Positions 34,991-45,155 of a stretch of DNA of 64,000 nucleotides are shown here, one piece after another; position 1 is the first letter of the stretch, and the number at the start of each line of letters is the position of its first letter. Location: NCBI GenBank assembly GCA_016584305.1, contig JACEEZ010020338.1:133501-197500 (forward strand), in the 5' to 3' direction. The stretch comes from Chionoecetes opilio (lineage: Eukaryota > Arthropoda > Malacostraca > Decapoda > Majidae). The notes beneath the pieces are model-generated. The model was not told the DNA's origin and searched no databases. It saw only the letters and a list, made by a program, of their open reading frames with translations. Made by a program: the position numbers and the translations under genes.

Positions 34991-36032
34991 TCAAGACCAC
35001 TGCAGCCATGTTTCTGCCAGTCGAATCCGAGCTTGCCAGGACCCCAAGAAGGAACTCGGCGTCATCTTCCCCTGTGAGGAGGACGGCGATGCGGTCCTCC
35101 GTATCGCCAGAGAGGGACGGGAGGAGTTTTCCGTCCCAATGCAGGACCAACCTCTCAGGTATCTCCTGGTTCCGCAGTTCCACGATCTTCTCGGCGGCTT
35201 GCTCTCTCCCCGCAATTCGTGCTCGATGGACCGTGCTCTTCGAGACCGCCATACTCCCAATGTCCATTCCAAGAACTTGAGCGGTAGCTGCGAACGTTGA
35301 CGTTGCTTGCCGCACCGACAACTTCTCTCGATCCCAAGTTGAAATGAGGTTAAGATCCTTCACGGAGATCGATGGCGACTGTTTGAGTTTTTTCCTCTGG
35401 CTTCGGGATCCACGAGCCGGTGATGACGTCGTCGACACAGGACTGCTGTTGCTGCTACTGATTTGGCTTGGGATTTTCGCCCTTTCAGTCAGCCTGGCAA
35501 TGTCGCTGTCTTCACGTTCCCGGAGCCGCTTGAGTCGAGTTCCGCGCTCGACCTGCTTCTCCACCTTCTTCGCTGTCACGAGGTCAATTCCAGCCATGGA
35601 TGATTCCCCTCTGTCTTCTCTCTGACTCCGTAGGAACTCCTTGTCCTCGTCCTTCACGTCTACCCGTTGGAGAGAGGAGTGTGCGAGGTCGAAGATTTCT
35701 TGGAGGTCTCCTTTGAAAATCTCCTCATCCATACGATGTTTCGGCCTGTCTTTGTTCTTGTTCTTCTTGAGGTCATTGTACGCCTTTACCAGCTTTGACA
35801 GCTTCGTGCCGGCGAGTATTACTGTAGTTGTCGGAATCCCGGCACGCGACCAGAAGGGGAGAACCTCCTCCACCACCGCCTTCCTGCTCCCGCTCGCCGT
35901 CTTCCCCATCTCCCGGTGGTGGTGGTAGTAGCGGAGGAGGACCTGCTCCTTCGATGGTAGCCGGGCTCCGGTGATTTCATCAATTGGAGCCTTGTCGATC
36001 AGCCAAAAATTACTAGCAGCTCTTGTTGCCAT
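34884..36032 (-). CDS. Transposase-like protein, N-terminal half
   Basis: 382-residue minus-strand frame starting MATRAASNFWLIDKAPIDEI. Residues 40-95 (HHHREMGKTASGS, FWSRAGIPTT) may form an N-terminal DNA-binding region. A charged, Lys/Arg-rich middle (RLKRLREREDSDIARLTERA) and a Ser-rich linker (SSSNSSPVSTTSSPARGSRS) follow. The C-terminal part, RLVLHWDGKLLPSLSGDTED RIAVLLTG, has an Asp in a strand-like context (HWDGK) that could be the first catalytic Asp. In the 49256 ORF the equivalent is VGLGYDGRKDKTRAMV. The last about 35 residues are out of frame relative to the true continuation at 34990. Confidence 0.6.
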   Translation of the reverse strand: MATRAASNFWLIDKAPIDEITGARLPSKEQVLLRYYHHHREMGKTASGSRKAVVEEVLPFWSRAGIPTTTVILAGTKLSKLVKAYNDLKKNKNKDRPKHRMDEEIFKGDLQEIFDLAHSSLQRVDVKDEDKEFLRSQREDRGESSMAGIDLVTAKKVEKQVERGTRLKRLREREDSDIARLTERAKIPSQISSSNSSPVSTTSSPARGSRSQRKKLKQSPSISVKDLNLISTWDREKLSVRQATSTFAATAQVLGMDIGSMAVSKSTVHRARIAGREQAAEKIVELRNQEIPERLVLHWDGKLLPSLSGDTEDRIAVLLTGEDDAEFLLGVLASSDSTGRNMAAVVLNEGGGRSGRQGQDHRLLFRHHGFEHWHGARCLHSD

Positions 36033-36302
36033 GTTGATAACCTGAGGGAGAAAAAAAGTGGAAATTTAGAAAAATCCTGAAATTCGAGTCACGTCACCTA
36101 AATGTTCACTTTGTCGGGACCCCTAAATATTACTCAATTCGCCCAAAATTTCAACGCAATACTGTTTTACTATGAGAGAACCGGAATAACACACGAGCGT
36201 GCAACATTTCAAAACTTTTGCATTTTGGGACACCCTAGCTTATAGGGCATGCATTTGAAGCATGTTTACCACGGAGACAGGTTAGGCAATTACCAAGGCT
36301 CA

Positions 36303-36987
36303 TTAACCTTTCAACTCTCGTGTAACAATCTGAATAGATATTACATGAGGAGGGTGGATGTTCCTTTCCCCCTCACATAAGACACAATTTATTATTCGTA
36401 CTTCATTAGAAGTAGCACTGGAATTAAAGATTGTATCTATTATTTGAGTAGGTCTAAGTGGTTTACTGGTAGGCTGAGAAGTTTGAATCTTAATTACAGG
36501 CAGTTTGATTTGCATAACTTTAACAGGTGCAGGATAAATACCCACTAACGAGGGATCTTTAAACTCTAAGGGTGGCTGATATAGCTGATTACCCTTAAGT
36601 GTAACAATCTTGATCTCCCTGTGGGGGGGCTCCTGCTCAATACCTTGCAAATTTTGGGTTAAAGAATCTTTAGCTGTTGATGGAATATGAGCACACTCCA
36701 GTAATCCCTCATATTCAATTGCTTTATCGAGATATCTTTGACACTGTTGTTCATAATTGATGGTACATTGGGAATAATTTTTTTTATCCCCAGCTTGTCT
36801 TAATTGAACTTCATATTGGAAGTAAACTGCCCCATATTTATTCCATTGTTCATTTAACAATGGTAGACCTGTCCTTTAAATTAATATAATCAATAGGAAT
36901 TGCCTTAATTGCATCCTCACACTTATTTATATATTTGTGTGAGCATTGCAATTTAGCTGATAATGAATGCTTAGCTAACTTCGCCAT
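36303..36987 (-). pseudogene. BEL/Pao gag N-terminus, frameshifted
   Basis: Minus strand from ATG at 36987: MAKLAKHSLSAKLQCSHKYI then a frameshift near 36870. The frame 36303-36860 continues NEQWNKYGAVYFQYEVQLRQ, a helical gag region, then Pro-rich text and CVLCEGERNIHPPHV. The first zinc knuckle follows in another frame just before the transposon insertion. The coiled, Gln-rich segment fits the Pao gag (DUF1759-like) start. Confidence 0.75.
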
Positions 36988-37341
36988 GATTAGTTAATAG
37001 CTAAGTTTAAATAAAATATTAAATGCAAGTCACTAAAAATAATTGCTACCGTAGTTGATAATTAATTATTATATCCTAAGTGCTGGTAGTGCCTGCTCGG
37101 TTTTACAAGACGCGTAGCAAGGCGTAATAATTTCACCACCACAACTAACTACGTGACTACAGGCTGATGTTATCTACTACCTGCGTATGGTAGTTTTGAC
37201 CGGCTGTTGAATCGTTCCTAACGGCGCGAAACCACCTCACCTCCGCTCTCATAACCAGCAATTGTGGTAGGCTCATATTATGCCTCACAATCGACCACTT
37301 GAATCACATGTACACCAATATTCCTCACTCGGGGCAACCAA

Positions 37342-38164
37342 TGTGGAAATTTATGTCACATACAATATTTAATTTGAGTTCTTACCTATACAAAACCCAT
37401 CGTCTATCTATCCCAACACAATACCCCAACTAGTCAACTAACTAGGATACTTATCAGTGAATAGTAGGGTTAGAATTGGCTGTAGGTTTTGATTAATACT
37501 GCAATGTCTTGTTATCTGAAGTGGTCGCCGTGATCGAGGCCGCCCGTGAAGGCGAAGGTGGAGTTATTGTTATGGGCGTCAAGGGGGTTTTTTCACACCA
37601 AGTTATCCACGACGCGGCGAATATAATCAGTGTCGTATTTAACACGTCCTTTGATTTAACACTTATATGTACAAAATGAACGCATGTACAAATCTCTTCA
37701 TTATAATCAGAGAAGAGATGTTAATCCCGTGAGGGCTGGAATGAAACTTATATATACCAGCACGTATACATTTAATAAGAGATGTTAACTCGATAGAGGC
37801 TGGAAGTGTACTAAAATCTGATCCAGCGGCGGCGACCGGCTGCACAAATCCCACCTACGTACTTGTCAAATCGTCAGTGGCGAGAATCTAATGGGCGGCA
37901 GCCAATGTCCGCGCTTCAAACCAAGGTGCTAATTATTTAAGGTGCAAATGGTTAATACCGCTGGGAAAGTTAATTTATAATAGCCCAGTAATTACCATTT
38001 ACTTAAATTACCTTAAATAATACCCATTACCATTATAATTATATATATATACATCCCTACGTACCCCCTATGATGAGCAGACAATACGTCCCTCACAAGG
38101 GGGGGGGGGAACAAACCACCACTCTGCCAAATATTGAGAGGGTGGTTGGTGGATTATTTCCACA
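37342..38164 (-). repeat. BEL/Pao 5' LTR (right side), uninterrupted
   Basis: 823 bp, tgtggaaatttatgt ... tatttccaca. It serves as the empty-site reference for the insertions in the left LTR. Immediately inside is the putative primer-binding site (tggttgccccgagtg on the minus strand). Confidence 0.93.
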
Positions 38165-38593
38165 CAAGATATATTATAAATAATATAGTCTGCGCGGATA
38201 ATCAATCACTGCGCGCCTCCGAAAAGGGAACGTTTACCAGAGGTGGGCATTCCGCAATTTTAGTCCGCAATTCCGCAATTCGCAACTTGCGGAATGGGTA
38301 ATTCGGTTGTGGAATTGCGCAATTGCGGATAACTGAAAAAATTGCGGAATTGCGGGTTGCAGACTGCCAAAATTTTGAAACGCAATCGCAATAATTGTGA
38401 CGGTCACCACCTTCAAAGTGCCCGCGTGAACATAAGTTCCCGCCAAATATGGTGGAGACGACACTGCCAAGTGTAGCGCAGTCAGTGCGTGCTGGGACTT
38501 GGGATTGAGAGGGTGGACGCTGGCCGTGTGTGTGATTTATCCTACATATACTGTTGTTGTGTTAGTGAAGTGCAGTAAATATTTTGTCCATAA

Positions 38594-38707
38594 GTGCAAT
38601 CTTAGTAACCACTAACCAGTGGTTAGTGGTTACTAAGATTGCACAAATTAGACAATAGACACTGGTTAGCGGTTAGTAACCACTAACCAGTGTCTATTGT
38701 CTAATTT
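38594..38707. repeat. Two back-to-back perfect hairpins
   Basis: Hairpin 1 at 38594-38644 has 25-bp perfect arms with a 1-base spacer; hairpin 2 at 38645-38707 has 25-bp perfect arms with a 13-base spacer. They abut. Located in the 5' part of the hAT remnant. Confidence 0.97.
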
Positions 38708-39121
38708 GTAATTTCAGTAATTTCAAATTTGTCTTATATTTTGCAGATTGTGCTCATATAATTAGCGTTTAGTAAGCCTATTTTTGCTTCTGAAAAATAG
38801 CAAATTTAACCAGAATGGACAGGTTTTTGTCGCTATCTCCGTCGCCTAGGAGTAGGAGTGTGAGTGTGAATACTGATAGTGTTAGAAGTGGGGATTGTGT
38901 CGGAAGTGACTTGGAGGCTCAGGATGATCTCCCCAGCACTCAGCCCCTCAGCCAGAGCACTGAGAGTGAGAGCAGTCAGGGCCAGGAAACAGGTGGAGAG
39001 AAGGAGAAGCTTCCAGCTAACTTGAGTCACTTGGACAAGTAAGTTATTCCTTATCTATTTAGTATTTAGTAAATTTAATTTACTAGTTATAAAGGCTGAA
39101 TAAAAGGCAATATATATCCAA

Positions 39122-39905
39122 TACAGGGAGGTCCCGAAGATACGAGCAGTTAGGTTCCACCTGGCATACTCGTAAAGCGAAATCTCGTATAACGAAACAC
39201 ATAACTAACGGTAAAATATAGGTTTGGTTCCAGGACCCCATCAATTTAAAAAAAAACAAAAAACAAAAAAAAACATGTTTTTCAAGCTAAAATAAACTAT
39301 AGCAAACACAACAAACACACAGCGTCTATATTACCCACACTATACTACCTATTCTGTAGAAAAAGCATTCTGAAAGAGAAAATAGCACACAAAATAACAT
39401 AACTGCACATTAATTAAACATAAAACATGCATAACAAGCAAAAAAGACGTTGTAATGTATGGGACGCCGCGTGATACAAGAGAAGGTAGTGTAGCGGTCC
39501 CAAGATTGGGACCCCACACCTGCTAAATACCCCTAAAGGTCAGGCCGCGCCATATGCTTAATTACCCTTCAGGTCACAGCTTGCTAGGGGTGACCTGACT
39601 GCAGTCCCAAGGTTGGGGCCGCACACCTGCTAATTACCCCTAAATGTCAGACCACGCCATATGCTTAATTACCCTTCAGGTCACGGCTTGCTAGGGGTGA
39701 CCTCACTGGGGTCAACCAAATCCCCCTTTGTCCAGCCCGGGAGTGGTAGGGCTTGCATTTTGAACTTGATAATTTTACTCACCCCAGTTTGAATGTCGTA
39801 TCATTGGATTTTCGATCTCGTATATTGAAAATAGACCCTAATTTACACATCTCGTATCATCGGATTCTCGTATACCGAATGCTCGTATAACGGGACCTCA
39901 CTGTA
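39122..39905. mobile_element. TA-flanked CAGGGAGGTCCCG element, 784 bp
   Basis: Ends tacagggaggtcccgaagat and cgggacctcactgta. Inside is a tandem pair of about 115-bp units (39491-39720): gcggtcccaagattgggacc...cttgctaggggtgacct, twice. No coding. Confidence 0.88.
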
Positions 39906-40079
39906 TATATTTGATTATTTGTGAACGCAGTATGAGTATGTACATACATAGGGGCAATGTGCCAGTTGTAAATAAAGCGATATTTATGCAACTAAGTTAG
40001 TAAATACATAATTTTATTCTTATCGCTGCATTGCATATTTAATCTTTTAAACTTAAGTTTAAGTTATCTATATATCATC

Positions 40080-40426
40080 TGCAATTTGCCGACCGCTTCC
40101 CGCGGCAGCCTCAGCCTGACGTCATGGTCATGGAGCAGCTGGAGAAGGCTCTTGAGGCTTTGGACAAACAATATGTCCCGCCTATCACCCCTCTGGCTAA
40201 TCATCAGTTCCCCCTTGAGTTCAGGTCTGCCTGGGTGGACCTGTTCATCAAATACAACACCCCTATGCCCTCCTCCGCAGCTGTGGAGAGGCTGTTCAGC
40301 ATGGGGTCTGACATCCTGAGGCCGAAGAGGTCAGCGCTGACAGCCAACAACTTTGAGAAGCTTGTGTTCTTGAAGGGCAACCTCCACATGCTGAACCATA
40401 AGAAGTGGGAGGAGGAGGAAGATTAG
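40080..40426 (+). pseudogene. hAT transposase C-terminal dimerisation domain
   Basis: Frame VMVMEQLEKALEALDKQYVP, then FRSAWVDLFIKYNTPMPSSA, AVERLFSMGSDILRPKRSAL and TANNFEKLVFLKGNLHML, stop at 40424-40426. SSAAVERLFS and RxxL..xNxExLxFLKxN are hallmarks of the hATC domain. It is intact as an exon, but the RNase H-fold portion is absent. Confidence 0.9.
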
Positions 40427-40430
40427 TAGA

Positions 40431-41250
40431 TTACTTAGATTAGTGATTACTAGCCAGTAGACTGTGCAGTGTAAAAGTAAAGAAAAGCACTAAAAGAGAC
40501 AGACTTAATTGTGAAGGACAAGTAACAAGTATAGACAGAAACAGAATAGGAATACAGAAGTATTAAACCCTAAGGTGGTAGTGGTGGTTCGAGGAAGCCA
40601 GGTGACGATAAGGACAAGGGCAAAAATGCAGAGAAACGATAGTGGAGGAAAGGTAAACTCTCAGTCACATCCACTGCCGCCTACACAGCCACCACACTCA
40701 CTCGTCTCACCAGGCCTAATTCTAAATAATTCATGGTAAGTAACACCAGTTATCTATTATCATCTATTGTCTTTTGTATTGCTGTTAATGTTTCATGTCT
40801 AATGTCTTTGCTTTTAAGCAGTTAAAGTACAAAAATGGAGGTCAAAAGGGTGAACTCGGGCCTCGTCAAAAGACTAATGGATAATTTTCCCATTGAAAGT
40901 ACTATTGGCGTTTGGCAAAATTAACTTTTGGCGCTGGTTTGGCAAGACTAATTAAATCGCCAAATGTGAGGGACCACTGTACATAATAGTTTTCCTATAT
41001 AAAGTGCACAAATAAAGATATAGCACTTGTAGTAATAAATACATATTTTTTACTAAATCGCTTATGTCAATTTATATATATTCGTATTTATTTCATACTT
41101 ACCCCTCAGCGCCAAACAGATGTTATAGCTCACATTTCACCTCCCGCTCTTTGTGATTCAACACTCAATTGATCAACTTAAGTGCAAACTAAGGGGTAAT
41201 AATTAGTACAAGTACGCTACACTACAAATTATATTTCATTGATATGATAT
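40431..41250. other. Non-coding stretch between hAT remnants
   Basis: AT-rich. The phrase gccaaatgtgagggaccactgtac (40961-40984) looks like the right end of a TA-flanked element, but I found no left end. Confidence 0.4.
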
Positions 41251-41254
41251 CAGG

Positions 41255-41640
41255 CCCTTAATCTCAGACTTCTCATTCAGAGTCCTCTGGTGACAATTCC
41301 ATCTTGAGAGGTCCATGTTCCCCTTCATGAAGACCAATATCTCAAAATTATCGGAGGTCAGACTCGCTCTTTTGGCCTTCATGACGACCGACCCCTGGGA
41401 GAACAGTCTCTTCATGTTTGCAGAGCTGCGTTTGGATTGGCCGTGGTGTACTTAAAAAAAACATCACCCACGCGGCACGGGAAAGCGCGGGGAACATGGC
41501 CTGCTCCAGCAGCTTGTTCTTCTGTTTCTCTGAGCACCAACTCTCAAGCTCTTTCCCCATCTTGTAGGAGAGGCAGGTAGAGTTGCTGTCCTCTGTAGCT
41601 GTGGGTCCTGGTGTTTTCTAGGGTCCCATTAACCCTGGAC
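41255..41640 (-). pseudogene. hAT transposase C-terminal fragment, minus strand
   Basis: The minus strand reads KMGKELESWCSEKQKNKLLE and FPALSRAAWVMFF, then after a frameshift in an A-run: KRLFSQGSVVMKAKRASLTS, DNFEILVFMKGNMDLSRW. This is a second hATC domain, of a different subfamily from 40080-40426. Confidence 0.82.
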
Positions 41641-41742
41641 GGTGCGCATGGCTACGCACGCCGTCCAATCGGGTTGCAGAAACCGAAGTTACGGTTTATG
41701 CGGAATGCATACGGCGAATGCATACGCCGAATGTTACGGCGA

Positions 41743-42149
41743 CATATGGCCTGACCTTTAGGGGTAATTAGCAGGTGTGCGGCCGCAACCTTGGGACCGC
41801 TACACTACCTTCTCTTGTATAACATGGCGTCCCATAAATGACGTCTTTTTTGCTTGTTATGCATGTTTTATGTTTAATTAATGTGCAGTTATGTTATTTT
41901 GTGTGCTATTTTCTATTTCAGAATACTTTTTCTACAGAATAGGTAGTACAATGTGGATAATATAGACGCTGTGTGTTTGTTGTGCTTGCTATAGTTTATT
42001 TTAGCTTGAATTTTTTTTTTTTTTAATTGATGGGGTCCTGGAACCAAACCTATATTTTACCATTAGCTATGTGTTTCGTTATACGAGATTTCGCTTTACG
42101 AGTATGCCAGGTGGAACCTAACTGCTCGTATCTTCGGGACCTCCCTGTA
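41743..42149. mobile_element. Truncated CAGGGAGGTCCCG element
   Basis: Matches the right part of 45156-45943, ending tcttcgggacctccctgta. The left part is missing; just upstream (41690-41745) are short repeats cggcgaatgcatacgcc. Confidence 0.75.
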
Positions 42150-42542
42150 CTACAATACATGGCGGACCAAGGGAAAAAGCCCATCGTCTGCCTGAGTGCT
42201 GGGGGAAACGATGTTGAGTGTGTAAGAAGTGAGGAATTGCTACGGCGGTTCAAGGCAGCTGTAGGTAAGGTTAGGGACAGGGGTGGGTTCCCTGTGGTGT
42301 GTGGTGTCCTTCCAAGACGCTATGTTGACGACTTGTGGTACTCCAGGGCTATTGCTTTGAATTGCCGGCTGGCACTTCATTGCAAAGCCAATGGTTGGGC
42401 CTTTGTCGACAGCTGGGACCTCTTTTTCGGGCATAACCACCTCTACCGCAGGGACGGGGTGCACTTTTCGAGGAATGGAGTTCAGATCTTGTCTGAATCC
42501 CTTGAAAGGGAGGTAGATGCACTGCAGGCTTTTTTCAGATAG
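42150..42542 (+). pseudogene. CR1 ORF1 C-terminal SGNH-type esterase domain
   Basis: Frame reads KPIVCLSAGGNDVECVRSEE, later FPVVCGVLPRRYVDDLWYSR, then WAFVDSWDLF and LYRRDGVHFSRNGVQILSES, stop at about 42541. GGNDV and DGVHFSRNG fit blocks III and V of SGNH hydrolases (the DxxH catalytic pair), as known in CR1 ORF1 proteins. The N-terminus (block I Ser) has been cut off by the TA element, so the enzyme is incomplete. Confidence 0.8.
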
Positions 42543-42622
42543 AGAACCTGGGAGTAGACACTGGGGTCGGGGTAAGGGAAACTTGCGACACTAGGAGGAG
42601 TTTCAGAAGGCAGGGAACTAAA

Positions 42623-43135
42623 GTGATTCATAAGAAGAGAGAGAGGAGGGGTTTAGTTAAAGATAAAGGGAAAATGGACAAAAATAAGAGGAGTTGCTTG
42701 AAGGTCTACTATACAAACTGTAGGAGTATTTTAAACAAGATAGATTTCCTGAGAGGAATAAATAGTGTAGAGGATTTTGATATAATAGCATTAACAGAAA
42801 CATGGTTGGATATGCCAGGAAAGGTATTTGATCCGGAAGTCGAGATAGCTGGGTATAAGTTATTTCACAAGGACAGAGTAGGCAGACGAGGTGGAGGAGT
42901 TGTGCTTTATACAAGGGATACATTGCAGTGCTGTGTTAATGTTATAAAAACAGATGACAGCATAGAGTCTATATGGGTAGAGGTAACGGAGGGAACTGAG
43001 AAAATGGTTTTGGGTGTAGTGTATAGGTCTCCAAACTTATGTAAAAAGGATTCAGCTCCTATATGGGAAGAAATAAACAAGGCCTGCAGATATAATCGAC
43101 TATGCTTGGTGGGAGTTTTAATCTTAGGAATATAG
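42623..43135 (+). pseudogene. CR1 ORF2 apurinic-type endonuclease domain
   Basis: Frame reads SCLKVYYTNCRSILNKIDFL, DFDIIALTETWLDMPGKVFD, RVGRRGGGVVLYTRDTLQCC and VLGVVYRSPNL. The N, E (LTETW) and YRSP motifs are those of APE-like LINE endonucleases. It breaks down after RLCLVGVL, where the GDFN motif should be. Confidence 0.88.
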
Positions 43136-43499
43136 ACTGGGATTTAATCATGGGTGACAGCGACCTGATAAATTGTTAAATATAATCCAGGATAACTTCC
43201 AAAGTCAAGAAATCAAGAGCCTACTAGAGGAGATAATATTCTAGATCTATTGCTGACAAATAGAGACGATTTATTTTACAGATGTGGAGGTCGGTGGAAA
43301 GTTAGATAATGAGCGACCATTATGAGATCAGATTTAGCTTAAAATGGGAAGTTGGAAAAATTAAGGGGCAAAAAACAAGAATACCTAATTTCAGAAGGCC
43401 AATTATGCAGGATTAAGAAGACACTTGGAGGTTATTAAAAAGAGGTGTGGGATGGAGGGAAGAAATTTTCCCCAGGAAAGGACAGGGCGATGACATCGG

Positions 43500-45155
43500 G
43501 AAAACCCCCAAATTATGAAGGATTAGGAAGGCCCTGGAGGTAATTAGAGCAGTTAGACATGGAAGTGAGGTCGGGGCTGAGGAGGATTATAACTTATTTT
43601 TTAAGGAATATAATTGACGGACAGAAAGAATATTCCTTATAGGGAAATAAGGTCCAAAAAGAGTGATCCAAAAGGGATGACCACAAATTTAAAAACAACA
43701 TTGAGTGAAAATGAAACATTTATTTAAGGTTCAAGGCAGGATTGGTAAACAAAGAACATATAACGTGATGGCAAGGACAGTGAAGAAATTACTCGAGTTG
43801 CTAAGAAAAATTATGAGATTAAAGTAGCAGGACAGGCAAAAGGGGGACCCAAAGGGTTCTATCAGTTATATAAAACCCAGACAAGGGAATTAGTTGGGCA
43901 GTTAAGGTCAGGACAGGCGAGGTCTTAAATACGGATGAGGTAAAGAGGTGTAAAAGTCTAAATGATTATTTCTTAAGTGTTTTTTACGGAGGAGGATACA
44001 CAGACGATACCTGATACTGAAAAAGATGTTCAAAGGAAACGATGAGGAGAAACTCAAAGATATTGAGTGTAAAAGTCTAATGATTATTTCTTAAGTGTTT
44101 TTTACGGAGGAGGGTACACAGACGATACCTGATACTGAACAGATGTTCAAAGGAAGCGATGAGGAGAAACTCAAAGATATTGTGATAACTAGGGAAATGG
44201 TGGAAAGGGTATAGATAAGATGAAAAAATTTAAATCGCCAGGACAGATGAAGTGTATCCCAGGGTATTAAAGGAATGCAAGGAGGTTGTTATGAGTCGTT
44301 TTTGTGCACATTTTTAGGAAATCGTTGAGATAGGCGATGTGCCATTATATGGAGGAAAGGAAATGTTTTCCCATATTTAAGAAGGGGGAAAAGAGGACTA
44401 AAGTCAAATTTTCGACCCGTAAGTCTAACGTCAGTGGTGGGTAAATTATTGGGAAACTATTATTGCAAAAAACATTAGAGAGCACTTAGATAAAAATAGT
44501 TTGATCAATGTTCACAAAATGGATTCACCAAGGGTGACAAATTCATGTCTTTCCAATTTATTGAGTTTTTATAGAAATTTATGAGACGGCAGATAATGAT
44601 AAGGATTATGATATAATATATCTGACTTTAGTAAGGCATTTGACAAAGTACCACACGAGCGACTCTTAAATACTGGCTAAGGCTCATGGAATAGATTGGA
44701 AGGTTCTTCATTGGATCAGAGCTTGGCTAAGTAATAGGCAACAAGGGTTACATTAATGGTTCTAATCTGAATGGGGACTGGTGACAATGGAGTTCACAAG
44801 GGTCTGTTTTGGTCCATTACTATTTTTGATATACATCACGACTTGATAGTGGGATTAGCAGTGATATTAGCAAGTTTGCTGATGATACTAAGGTAGGTAG
44901 GATTATTGGATCACAGTCTGATGTAACATATTGCAGGGAGACTTAGATAAACTTAACGAGTGGGCAGTCGATGGCAGATGGAATTTAATATTGATAATGC
45001 AAATTATGATGTTGGTAGAAAAACCCTGGTAATAGATACACCATAAGCAATGTATCGCTGAAAGATCAGAGGTGAAAAAGATCTTGGAGTGAGGTGAGCC
45101 CAGACCTCCGACCTAGAAAACAATGCATTGGGGGCCAGAAATAGAGCTAATAGAG
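43500..45155 (+). pseudogene. CR1 copy A reverse transcriptase, heavily frameshifted
   Basis: Nucleotide similarity to copy B runs through without a gap: aattgacggacagaaagaat, cgatgtgccattatatggag, aagtttgctgatgatactaa (FADD site) and cttagataaacttaacgagt. Frame breaks occur every few dozen bases. The short phrase at 43960-44060 is repeated at 44068-44180 (ttatttcttaagtgtttttt ... gaggagaaactcaaagatat), a local duplication of about 110 bp. Confidence 0.8.

Larger units (their letters stand above)
33563..36262 (-). mobile_element. DNA transposon of unrecognised type nested in BEL gag
   Basis: Sits between the two zinc knuckles of the BEL gag (first knuckle CLTCLRGKHASNAC at about 36243-36285 on the minus strand; second at 33499-33540). 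The left end ctacaagatcatagaggg and right end (complement ctataagctagggtgtcc) are partly inverted, with further similarity about 30 bp in (ctcgtgt). I could not decide the target duplication. The coding is GC-rich against AT-rich surroundings and more intact than the host element, suggesting a younger insertion. Confidence 0.65.
27690..38164 (-). mobile_element. BEL/Pao LTR retrotransposon, non-autonomous, with nested insertions
   Basis: Two LTRs (27690-30146 with two nested MITEs; 37342-38164) begin tgtggaaatttatgt and end atttccaca, with perfect TG/CA termini. CAAGA stands on both sides (27685-27689 and 38165-38169), a 5-bp target duplication. Internal coding is on the minus strand: gag, two CCHC-like knuckles, an aspartic protease, a protease/RT remnant, then an integrase start. 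The RT/RNase H core is missing and the integrase is cut off. Inside the 5' LTR boundary, on the minus strand, tggttgccccgagtg is a plausible primer-binding site. Order: BEL entered an older MITE, then received two pogo-type MITEs in one LTR, a TA element in the integrase and a transposase-bearing element in gag. Confidence 0.92.
38238..40430 (+). mobile_element. hAT element remnant with two exons
   Basis: The left end cagaggtgggcattccgcaa matches hAT termini (CAGAGGTGGGCA) and is followed by subterminal repeats of attccgcaattgcgg type. The 8 bp before it, acgtttac, would be the target duplication; I did not find the right end. Exon-like 38815-39040 encodes an Ser-rich N-terminus (MDRFLSLSPSPRSRSVSVNT) and ends at a gtaagt donor. 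40080-40426 encodes the hAT dimerisation domain. The catalytic middle is missing. A TA-flanked element (39122-39905) is inserted in the intron. Confidence 0.8.

Noticed and set aside
34250..35077. Plus-strand 275-residue frame opposite the transposase-like gene
   Set aside because: Antisense shadow of GC-rich minus-strand coding; no domain and no codon logic of its own.
33563..36262. A defined target-site duplication for the BEL-nested transposon
   Set aside because: Flanks ctacaag and cttatag are inverted rather than direct; I could not separate terminal repeat from target, so none is claimed.
39480..39740. CRISPR-like array
   Set aside because: Only two long tandem units with no spacer pattern, inside a eukaryotic transposon.
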